64,000 nt of DNA, taken from the NCBI GenBank assembly GCA_964652025.1, contig CAZYZX010000008.1:115734-179733 (forward strand), read 5' to 3'. Origin of the DNA: JAEXOD01 sp964652025 (lineage in GTDB: Bacteria; Bacteroidota; Ignavibacteria; Ignavibacteriales; Melioribacteraceae). Made by a program: the position numbers and the translations under genes. Positions 43,410 through 50,479 of the stretch are shown here, piece by piece. The first letter of the stretch is position 1; each line of letters begins with the position of its first letter. The notes beneath the pieces were generated by a model that worked only from the letters and a program-made list of their open reading frames with translations, had not been told where the DNA came from and did not search any database.

Positions 43410-45269
43410 TTATCTTTTTTTGTTTTTCCCAGCTTCTTTTTGAGCTTTAGCTTGCTGCTCTGCAGCTTCCATCATTCTTGCAAAAAATCCTTTCTTAGCA
43501 CCTGGTTTTACCGGTACAAGCTCTACATTTCCTGTCGTTTTATTGTATATTTCTTGTTGTGCTATACTAAACAAGTTAAACATAAAATAATATAAATTTA
43601 ACCCACTGCTAAAATTCATAAACATAAGGGTTAACATTATTGGCATTAAATATACCATTGCAGCTTGGGATGGATCTTTAACGGTTTGTTTTTGCTGTAT
43701 AAACATCGATATTCCTAACAGCAATGCTAAACCACTAACGCTACTTACCCCAAATAATGGAATTTTAAATGGCAACGTAAATATTACATCTGGGCTGCTT
43801 AAATTTGTTATCCACCAAATAAATGGTTCGTGTCGCAACTCTATTGCAACGTTAAAAAACGTAAACAATGCAAAAAGTATTGGCATTTGCAGTAACATTG
43901 GTAAACAACCACCAGCAGGATTTATACCATATGTTTGGTATAATTTCATTGTCTCAGTCTGTATCTTTTGCTGGTCATCTTTATATTTTTCTTTAATTTC
44001 TGTTATTTTTGGTTGCAATAATTGCATCTTTTTCATAGATGCCATGCTTTGCTTTGAAAGTGGATATAATGCAATCTTAATTAACAATGAAAAGATTATT
44101 ATTACAAATCCATAATTTGGAATAAACATATGTAAAAATTGGAATACAGGCAATAAAATATATTCCGAAATTGGTCTTGTAATAAACTTTAATCCAAAAA
44201 AGCTTCCAAAATCGTAAATTGCTTGGTAATTTTTATCATAGGATTTTAATAAGCTGTAATCGCATGGACCAAAATAAAGCTTAAAATTATCAACTTGTTC
44301 TTGTTTATCCTTAAATGGAACTTTTATAGTAGCTGAATATACTTCCTTTTGCCCGCGTTTAGTTTGGTAGTGTGCACCTTCAAAAACTGCACCCCACTCT
44401 GGGTCAGATTTAACAGGTGAAAGTATCATTGCAAAATATTTATTTCTAACGCCAACCCAATCAATTGTACCATTCATTTCTTTTTGCACTTTATCACCCG
44501 GATGAGCGGCATCAATCACCTCTTGCTCGCCACCCATAAAAACGCTTGCACTACTATAATTGGCTTCGTCTACACTGTTCTCTTCCACAAAGTTTATACC
44601 GTTATCCCAACTAACATCGTAGCGCATACCGCTTATTGTATTTTGCATATTAACTAACTTAACCGAAAAGCTACTTTGGTAGTCGTTTCCATAAAATACT
44701 AATCTCTTTTCTACTATGCGTCCATCATCTGTTTTATAACTAAATACTACTGGTAACGAGTCCTTTCCAGAAATTTTATAATTCGCATTTGGTAAATTTA
44801 CATCAAATAATAAACTTGCAGAATTAACTTTTTGACCATCTTTGGTAACAAATAGTAAATTTAAGTCACCACCATTTTTAGGATTAACTAGTTGAACATG
44901 GCGATTGAAAAAATCGTTTGCAGGCTTATCTTTATAATACCAAGTTTCGTAATTTTTAAGATAGTATTTATAAATTCGCCCACCCTTTGTGTTAAGCATT
45001 AGCTTAACCAAATCGGTTTCTATTGTAATAATTCTGCCATTATCTTTACTTTCTGCAAATGGACCTTTTGCATTTAATGTATCTTTATTTTCTGCAACTT
45101 CTTTGGTAATAGATTTATCTTTAGTTTCTTTTTTAACAGTATCTTTTTTAACTAAAGTAGTATCTTTTGGGTTGTTAACTTCTTGAGGAGGTTGAGGGGA
45201 ATTAAAATAAAGCCAAACAATTAAAATTAAGCCAATAAGCACAAAAGCAAGCGTCGTTTGTTTATCCAT
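43410..45269 (-). CDS. yidC: Membrane protein insertase YidC
   Basis: 619-aa Gram-negative type YidC: one N-terminal membrane helix ('TLAFVLIGLILIVWLYF'), a large periplasmic beta-sandwich (about 60-350), then the conserved five-helix insertase core. The core begins 'YGFVIIIFSLLIKIALYPLSKQSMASMKKMQ' with the lipid-facing Arg/Lys groove and 'PAGGCLPMLLQMPILFALF'. Lys-rich tail at the end. It inserts membrane proteins with or without SecYEG. The 22-bp gap to rnpA leaves no room for yidD, which often lies between them. Confidence 0.97.
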   Translation of the reverse strand: MDKQTTLAFVLIGLILIVWLYFNSPQPPQEVNNPKDTTLVKKDTVKKETKDKSITKEVAENKDTLNAKGPFAESKDNGRIITIETDLVKLMLNTKGGRIYKYYLKNYETWYYKDKPANDFFNRHVQLVNPKNGGDLNLLFVTKDGQKVNSASLLFDVNLPNANYKISGKDSLPVVFSYKTDDGRIVEKRLVFYGNDYQSSFSVKLVNMQNTISGMRYDVSWDNGINFVEENSVDEANYSSASVFMGGEQEVIDAAHPGDKVQKEMNGTIDWVGVRNKYFAMILSPVKSDPEWGAVFEGAHYQTKRGQKEVYSATIKVPFKDKQEQVDNFKLYFGPCDYSLLKSYDKNYQAIYDFGSFFGLKFITRPISEYILLPVFQFLHMFIPNYGFVIIIFSLLIKIALYPLSKQSMASMKKMQLLQPKITEIKEKYKDDQQKIQTETMKLYQTYGINPAGGCLPMLLQMPILFALFTFFNVAIELRHEPFIWWITNLSSPDVIFTLPFKIPLFGVSSVSGLALLLGISMFIQQKQTVKDPSQAAMVYLMPIMLTLMFMNFSSGLNLYYFMFNLFSIAQQEIYNKTTGNVELVPVKPGAKKGFFARMMEAAEQQAKAQKEAGKNKKR

Positions 45270-45291
45270 ATTTTCTTTAAACCTTATATAA

Positions 45292-45693
45292 TTAATTACT
45301 AATAATTTGTAATCTATTTAAAATATCTAACACTTCGGGTGCAATATCTTTTAAGTAAATCTTTGGAAATTTTTTTTTGTTAATAGAGTGAGGCGAAAAA
45401 ACTAGTAATAATTTTTTGCCCTTGTTTTTGCATTCAGATAATAAACTAAGCTTATTAAGTCTATAAGCTTCTCTTAAAAGGCGCTTTACTCGGTTTCGCC
45501 AAACAGCATTACCCGCTTTTTTATATATTGCAAAAGCTACTTTAACACCGGGGTTGGTTTCTTCTTTCAAAAAACAATATGTTGCTTTTATTTTTTTATT
45601 ACTACTATATATGATATTTCCTGAAGAATAAACTAAATCAAATTCTTTTTTGTGTTTGATTCGCTCTTCTTCAGGAAGGTCATATACTTTCAC
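45292..45693 (-). CDS. rnpA: Ribonuclease P protein component
   Basis: 133-aa basic protein of RNase P, which binds the catalytic RNA and helps cleave tRNA 5' leaders. The RNR motif region is 'AVWRNRVKRLLREAYRLNK'. The start is GTG at 45693, 2 bp after the rpmH stop, giving a gene pair seen in nearly all bacteria. No other in-frame start would keep the N-terminal 'KKEFDLVYSSG' helix. Confidence 0.95.
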   Translation of the reverse strand: MKVYDLPEEERIKHKKEFDLVYSSGNIIYSSNKKIKATYCFLKEETNPGVKVAFAIYKKAGNAVWRNRVKRLLREAYRLNKLSLLSECKNKGKKLLLVFSPHSINKKKFPKIYLKDIAPEVLDILNRLQIISN

Positions 45694-45695
45694 GA

Positions 45696-45839
45696 CTATT
45701 CATCGCTAACTGTTAATTTTTTTCTGCCATGTGCTCTTCTGGCTGATAAAACTTTTCTGCCGTTCTTTGTAGCCATTCTTGCACGGAATCCGTGTTTATT
45801 TCTTCTCTTGCGATTACTTGGCTGATATGTCCTTTTCAT
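45696..45839 (-). CDS. rpmH: 50S ribosomal protein L34
   Basis: Found by translating the minus strand: 47 residues starting 'MKRTYQPSNRKRRNKHGF', followed by 'RARMATKNGRKVLSARR' and 'AHGRKKLTVSDE', unmistakably L34. The ATG at 45839 has AGGTG six bases upstream. It is the first gene of the rpmH-rnpA-yidC set. dnaA, often divergent from rpmH, is not present here. Confidence 0.97.
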   Translation of the reverse strand: MKRTYQPSNRKRRNKHGFRARMATKNGRKVLSARRAHGRKKLTVSDE

Positions 45840-45898
45840 TTATTCACCTATTTTTAAAAAGAATACAAATTTAAATATTTTTTACGTTTTTTTCAAGC

Positions 45899-45955
45899 AA
45901 ATTTTACTATTTACAAAAAAATTATTTATTGCCAATTACAAAAATAGTAAAATTT
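45899..45955. repeat. 14-bp perfect inverted repeat upstream of rpmH
   Basis: AAATTTTACTATTT at 45899-45912 and its exact complement AAATAGTAAAATTT at 45942-45955, separated by 29 bp, between the CBM48 gene and rpmH. It is too AT-rich for a good terminator. It could be a regulatory palindrome in the rpmH promoter. Confidence 0.45.
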
Positions 45956-45996
45956 TGTGATTTTTTGAAAAGAATTTTAATATAAAGGTGTTTTAT

Positions 45997-46305
45997 TTAG
46001 GTTTTTAATAAACTGTTGGTAGAACCATGCACGTTTGGAACTAAGCCATCGGAATCATCTTCCACTAACCAATTTCCATTACTGCATAAATACTTAAACT
46101 CGTAAGTTTTATTGCTTGGCAGCTCGATTTTTAAGGTAAACTCGCCCGTTTCTGCCTTTTTTTTCATCTTGTGCACTATTGGGTTCCAATTATTAAAATC
46201 TCCCACAATCGAGCACTCCGCTATTCCCTCTGCAACTTCTTTAGGAATAATAAATGTAACAATTGTAATATTTCTTTCTGGATAAACTTTTTTAATAATA
46301 GCCAT
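45997..46305 (-). CDS. Stand-alone glycogen-binding (CBM48/AMPK-like) domain protein
   Basis: 102 aa consisting only of an early-set carbohydrate-binding domain: 'VTFIIPKEVAEGIAECSIVGDFNNWNP', 'GEFTLKIELPSNKTYEFKYL' and 'NWLVEDDSDGLVPNVHGSTNSLL'. In larger proteins this domain precedes isoamylase, branching enzyme or AMPK modules. Free-standing copies are found in Bacteroidota and relatives, with unknown partners. A GC-rich hairpin ends 8 bp before its ATG, which may limit its translation or separate it from the upstream gene. Confidence 0.8.
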   Translation of the reverse strand: MAIIKKVYPERNITIVTFIIPKEVAEGIAECSIVGDFNNWNPIVHKMKKKAETGEFTLKIELPSNKTYEFKYLCSNGNWLVEDDSDGLVPNVHGSTNSLLKT

Positions 46306-46313
46306 ATTTAATT

Positions 46314-46332
46314 GGCTGCCTAAAAGGCAGCC
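46314..46332 (-). terminator. GC-rich hairpin between two small genes
   Basis: Perfect 7-bp stem GGCTGCC/GGCAGCC with a 5-nt loop, just after the stop at 46339 and just before the CBM48 ATG. There is no clear T-run after it, so it may be a weak terminator, a processing site or a translation-limiting stem. Confidence 0.5.
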
Positions 46333-46338
46333 TTAAAA

Positions 46339-46599
46339 TTATTCATCTAAAGTTAATTGAACTAATTTTGCTTGTACATCTGGCAATACGCCAACTTTTC
46401 TTGTCAATTCATCCATCTGTTCTTGTGTTCCATGCAACTCTAAAATTAGCAAGCCTTCATCGCTGCAATTTTCTAAAACACCGTCATGTATTCCAAGTCT
46501 GGTTTTAATTATACATCCCCAACCTGTTAATACTTGTTGAACTTTTAATGCGGTATCCTTTCTTTTACCAATTAAAATTAATAAAATAGATTTTGTCAT
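46339..46599 (-). CDS. NikR C-terminal/TM1266-like ferredoxin-fold regulator
   Basis: 86 aa: 'ILLILIGKRKDTALKVQQVLTGWGCIIKTRLGIHDG' and 'DEGLLILELHGTQEQMDELTRKVGVLPDVQAKLVQL' give a single ACT/NikR-C-like ferredoxin fold, like the TM1266-type 'iron-only hydrogenase system regulator'. No hydrogenase genes are in the window. Such proteins may bind metal or a small ligand as a dimer; the role here is unknown. Confidence 0.75.
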   Translation of the reverse strand: MTKSILLILIGKRKDTALKVQQVLTGWGCIIKTRLGIHDGVLENCSDEGLLILELHGTQEQMDELTRKVGVLPDVQAKLVQLTLDE

Positions 46600-46647
46600 A
46601 CATTTCCCGTTAAATGTTTAGTTATATATTAAATAAATAATCGTCCT

Positions 46648-47235
46648 TTATGCCTCAATTTTAGAACCAAGCACTGCTAAAAATTGTCTCATCCATTGTG
46701 GATGTGCTGGCCATGCTGGTGCTGTTACAATATTACCATCTGTTACTGCGTTATCTGCACCTGGGGCAACTTCTCCAAATTTTGCTCCTGCAACTACGCA
46801 TTCCGGTCCAACTGCTGGGTAAGATATTACATGTTTATCCTTTAACGCGCCTGCTGCTGCTAATATCTGCGGGCCATGGCATATGGCGGCTATTGGTTTA
46901 TTGTTTTCTGCAAAATGCTTTGTAATTTCTATTACGCGTGGGTTTAAGCGTAAGTATTCCGGAGCACGTCCCCCTGGAATTACTAATGCGTCAAATTCTT
47001 CCTCTTTTACTGCATCAAAATCATAATTAACCAAAAATCTATGTCCAGGAATTTCAGCATATGTTTGGTCGCCAACAAAATCATGAACAGCTGTTTTTAC
47101 TGTTTCACCTGCTTTTTTGCCGGGGCAGACGGTCTTCACGTCATGACCTACCATCGTTAATATTTGATATGGAACCATTGCCTCGTAGTCTTCTACAAAA
47201 TCTCCAACAAACATTAATATTTTTTTTGCTGCCAT
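46648..47235 (-). CDS. DJ-1/PfpI family protein
   Basis: 195-aa class I glutamine amidotransferase-like protein. The nucleophile elbow 'AAICHGPQIL' (C119, followed by H120) and the Glu region 'DYEAMVPY' (E18) match the DJ-1/PfpI/YhbO group; a C-terminal 'TDGNIVTAPAWPAHPQWM' is typical of the longer PfpI-like members. Members act as glyoxalases, deglycase-like repair enzymes or peptidases; which applies is not visible. GGAGG precedes the ATG. It is divergent from the secreted protein at 47364. Confidence 0.9.
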   Translation of the reverse strand: MAAKKILMFVGDFVEDYEAMVPYQILTMVGHDVKTVCPGKKAGETVKTAVHDFVGDQTYAEIPGHRFLVNYDFDAVKEEEFDALVIPGGRAPEYLRLNPRVIEITKHFAENNKPIAAICHGPQILAAAGALKDKHVISYPAVGPECVVAGAKFGEVAPGADNAVTDGNIVTAPAWPAHPQWMRQFLAVLGSKIEA

Positions 47236-47363
47236 TTTTCCTCCAATTTTGTTTTATTTTGGTTAATTCAAGTTACTAAATTTTTTACCTATTTTCAAAT
47301 TATTTTACAGTTTATAAAATGTTTTTTTTGTTTATTTTAATGATATAAAAATTTATAATTTAT

Positions 47364-48614
47364 ATGCGAATAATTATTTTTTTAGCACTTTTTGCTTCAA
47401 ACATTTTTGCTCAATCTAAACTATTAATTTATATGGATTTAAAGCAAACTGACCATTTAAAAGCTTATGGAATTGCTTTTAATCATATAAAAGAAGGGAA
47501 TGTTGTAGATTGGTTACTTAACTACCGCGGCGGCTCTTTTTTAACAGATTATACCGATAACCTTGCGCTTAAATGCCGCGTTAAAGGCGTTGCTTTTGAT
47601 GTAATTTCTGCACAAGCTGCTAACCAATTATATGCGGAATTGCAGAGTGAAGAAACTAACACAGATGTTGTTAGACTGGAAAAAGCACCTGAAATTGCTG
47701 TATACGTTCCACCCGGTTACCAACCTTGGGATGATGCCGTTACCCTTGCTTTAGAATATGCCGAAGTGCCCTTTAAAAAAATATGGATTAAAGAAATTTT
47801 AGTTGATGGCTTAGAAAAATATGACTGGTTACACTTACACCATGAAGACTTTACCGGTCAATATGGAAAGTTTTACGCATCGTTTCATAATGCACCTTGG
47901 TATATCGAGCAGCAAATGCTTTACGAAAACGAAGCGAAAAAATTGGGCTTTAAAAAAGTAAGTGAAATGGAAAAAGCCGTTGTGCTAAAAATTAAAGATT
48001 ATGTAGCAAATGGTGGATTTCTTTTTGCCATGTGCTCTGCAACAGATAGCTATGATATTGCTTTAGCTGCTGAAAATGTTGATATTGTAGATAAAATGTT
48101 TGATGGCGACCCACCAGACCCAAATGCACAAAACAAATTAGATTTTAGCAAAACTTTTGCTTTCGAAAATTTTACAATTGATATGAACCCTTACGTTTAT
48201 GAATATAGCGATATAGATATACAACCTGAAGAAATTGGAAGTGAACAGAACGATTATTTTACATTATTCGATTTTTCTGCAAAATACGACCCCGTGCCAA
48301 CAATGCTTACACAAAACCACGTTAATGTATTACGCGGTTTTATGGGGCAAACTACAATGTTTAGAAAAAAACTGATTAAAAAATCTGTTTATATATTAGC
48401 AGAGCGCGAAGGAACTGACCAAGTGCGATACATACATGGTAATTTTGGACGCGGCACATTTACTTTTTATGGTGGTCACGACCCAGAAGACTACCGCCAC
48501 GCTGTTGGAGACCCTATTACTGATTTAAGTTTATATAAAAACTCGCCCGGTTACAGGTTAATTCTTAATAATATTTTATTTCCAGCAGCAAAAAAGAAAA
48601 AGCAAAAAACTTAA
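47364..48614 (+). CDS. Conserved secreted protein, GATase1-like, function unknown
   Basis: 416 aa with a signal peptide ending near 'SNIFAQ'. Notable segments: 'LLIYMDLKQTDHLKAYGIAF', 'VDWLLNYRGGSFL', 'PEIAVYVPPGYQPWDDAVTLALEYAEVPF', 'YDWLHLHHEDFTGQYGKFY' and 'NGGFLFAMCSATDSYDIAL'. The last of these looks like the nucleophile-elbow region of a class I glutaminase-like fold. Relatives in Bacteroidota databases are sometimes labelled asparagine synthetase B, which the domain content does not support. Lys-rich C terminus. Confidence 0.65.
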   Translation: MRIIIFLALFASNIFAQSKLLIYMDLKQTDHLKAYGIAFNHIKEGNVVDWLLNYRGGSFLTDYTDNLALKCRVKGVAFDVISAQAANQLYAELQSEETNTDVVRLEKAPEIAVYVPPGYQPWDDAVTLALEYAEVPFKKIWIKEILVDGLEKYDWLHLHHEDFTGQYGKFYASFHNAPWYIEQQMLYENEAKKLGFKKVSEMEKAVVLKIKDYVANGGFLFAMCSATDSYDIALAAENVDIVDKMFDGDPPDPNAQNKLDFSKTFAFENFTIDMNPYVYEYSDIDIQPEEIGSEQNDYFTLFDFSAKYDPVPTMLTQNHVNVLRGFMGQTTMFRKKLIKKSVYILAEREGTDQVRYIHGNFGRGTFTFYGGHDPEDYRHAVGDPITDLSLYKNSPGYRLILNNILFPAAKKKKQKT

Positions 48615-48638
48615 TTATTAACAATTATAATAAAAATT

Positions 48639-49289
48639 ATGAAAACAATAACACTTAAAAACAAAGAATACAATATTGGTAAAATAGTATGCGTTGGAAG
48701 AAATTATGCAGCACATGCCGAAGAGCTTGGAAACGAAATTCCAGAATTTCCTTTAATCTTTTTAAAACCTTATAGCTCATTAATTTTTAGTGGAGAAAAT
48801 ATTATTCACCCAGATTATGGTAATGAACTACATCACGAAGTGGAGCTTGTTTTATTAATTGGCAAAACCGTTAAAAATGCCGATTTTGAAACTGCTAAAA
48901 GTGCTATTGCTGGTTATACTGTTGGCTTAGATATGACTTTACGCGATGTACAAAATAAGTTAAAAGCTAAAGGTCATCCATGGACTTTGGCAAAGTGCTT
49001 CGATACTTCCGCCGTTATTTCTAATTTCATTTCTGCAGATGATTACACTTTAACCTTAAACGAAACCATTTCACTATCCGTTAATGGTGTAGAAAGGCAA
49101 AACAGTGAATTAAACATGATGTTATTTAAACCTATTGAAACTGTTGTTTATATCTCTAAAACTATGACATTAGAAGAAGGTGATTTAATTTTTACCGGCA
49201 CACCAGAAGGCGTTAACCAAGTTGTAAAAGGAGATAAAATAACCGCCTATATTGAAAACATAGCAGAATTGAGCACAGTGGTTATTTAA
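48639..49289 (+). CDS. Fumarylacetoacetate hydrolase family protein
   Basis: 216 aa single FAH domain: 'KIVCVGRNYAAHAEELGNEIP', 'PLIFLKPYSSLI', the metal-binding 'HHEVELVLLIGKTV' (E-x-E) and 'GYTVGLDMTLRDVQ'. 'WTLAKCFDTSAVIS' and 'LIFTGTPEGVN' complete the set. Members hydrolyse acylpyruvates or decarboxylate oxaloacetate (FAHD1-like); sequence alone cannot decide. It follows the secreted protein on the plus strand and its stop overlaps the convergent GT9 gene by 4 bp. Confidence 0.92.
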   Translation: MKTITLKNKEYNIGKIVCVGRNYAAHAEELGNEIPEFPLIFLKPYSSLIFSGENIIHPDYGNELHHEVELVLLIGKTVKNADFETAKSAIAGYTVGLDMTLRDVQNKLKAKGHPWTLAKCFDTSAVISNFISADDYTLTLNETISLSVNGVERQNSELNMMLFKPIETVVYISKTMTLEEGDLIFTGTPEGVNQVVKGDKITAYIENIAELSTVVI

Positions 49290-50353
49290 TCTATTACATC
49301 TTCAATTTCTTTGATAGCATAATCTACTGTAAGATCTTTAATGCATTTGAATTGTACGTCTGTGCGGTAACAGCTTAAAGGTTTTGGGGAATAAATAAAA
49401 CATGGGGAGCAGCTTAAATTTAATGTAATTGCTTTGTAATTGCATTTCCATGGCTTTATATAATTTAAGCTTGTTGGACCAATAATTGGAATTACAAAAA
49501 CATTCATAGCTGCTGCTATATGCATAAGTCCGCTATCGTTTGTTATAAAATAATTACATTTTTTTATTAACGCAGCAGATTGCGATATATTTTTAGTATT
49601 AACAATTATTAAATTGTTGCTATTTGCTAATTGCTTAATATATTGGTTTAATACTAATTCATCTGGTCCACCAAATAATAAAACAACTGCATTTTTGTTC
49701 TCAATTAAAAATTTTGCAAGCTCTGCAAATTTTTCGGGTTCCCATCTGCGCTTAATATGGTTTTTAAGTAACGAGCAGCCCGCATGCATACCAATTAATA
49801 ATTTATCATTAAAATTATTTTCTGCAATGTAACTATTTGCAAAAGCTAAGTCTTCTACCTTTAAATTAAAAATTAGATTAGAAATAGAATTACTTTTTAT
49901 GTTTAATAACTTTTTAGTTAAATTAATATTTTCTTCTACATTATGCAGCAAATCATTTTCTTTAATGGTAACGTTGTTTAAAAAACCAAATTCAATAAAA
50001 TTTCTTCTTAAATAACTAATTGCACCACGCCATTTTGCCCCAATAATAAAAGATATTATGTTATACTCTTTTCTATTAGATGGATAAACATTTATTGAGT
50101 AATTATACTTTTTACGCAAACCTAAAATAAATTTTAGAGATTTTATTGCACCCTGCTTTAAGAAATCAAAATAGTATATATTATTAAGCAATTGCAAATT
50201 TTCGTAAATTTCTTTAACAGGTGCGTGCATAACTAAGGCATCTATAATGGCATCTGGGTAACTATCCCTAATTAATTTTATAGCTGGTGTAAACATTAAT
50301 GCGTCCCCTATGCCAGAAAGTGCTAAAATTAAAACTTTAGGTTTATTTTCCAT
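49286..50353 (-). CDS. Glycosyltransferase family 9 (heptosyltransferase-like)
   Basis: 355 aa, GT-B fold. 'VLILALSGIGDALMFTPAIKLI' at the N terminus and 'LIGMHAGCSLLKNHIKRRWEPEKFAEL', 'AVVLLFGGPDE' and 'YFITNDSGLMHIAAAMNVFVIPIIGPT' in the second half are the GT9 signatures. Family members add heptose or other sugars to lipopolysaccharide core. The C terminus has a cysteine-rich stretch (CSPCF, SCYRTDVQFKC) common in such Bacteroidota proteins. Single minus-strand gene. Confidence 0.9.
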   Translation of the reverse strand: MENKPKVLILALSGIGDALMFTPAIKLIRDSYPDAIIDALVMHAPVKEIYENLQLLNNIYYFDFLKQGAIKSLKFILGLRKKYNYSINVYPSNRKEYNIISFIIGAKWRGAISYLRRNFIEFGFLNNVTIKENDLLHNVEENINLTKKLLNIKSNSISNLIFNLKVEDLAFANSYIAENNFNDKLLIGMHAGCSLLKNHIKRRWEPEKFAELAKFLIENKNAVVLLFGGPDELVLNQYIKQLANSNNLIIVNTKNISQSAALIKKCNYFITNDSGLMHIAAAMNVFVIPIIGPTSLNYIKPWKCNYKAITLNLSCSPCFIYSPKPLSCYRTDVQFKCIKDLTVDYAIKEIEDVID

Positions 50354-50446
50354 TTAATTTATAATTTATGAAATAATACAAAATTACTAAAAAAGAATAT
50401 TACCAAAAAGGGAATAATTTTTTAAATTGCTTATATAACACATAAA

Positions 50447-50474
50447 AAAAAGCCGATTAAAAAATCGGCTTTTT
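50447..50474 (-). terminator. Intrinsic terminator after the DUF2723 gene
   Basis: Twelve-bp stem AAAAAGCCGATT/AATCGGCTTTTT with a 4-nt loop, 5 bp after the stop of the DUF2723 gene on the minus strand. Confidence 0.88.
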
Positions 50475-50479
50475 ATAAA

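Noticed and set aside
45696..45839. dnaA expected beside rpmH
   Set aside because: No DnaA-like frame exists on either strand around rpmH; the neighbouring frames are the CBM48 and NikR-like proteins.
46698..47279. Plus-strand frames opposite the DJ-1/PfpI gene
   Set aside because: They are shadows of the coding strand with leucine-rich nonsense composition.
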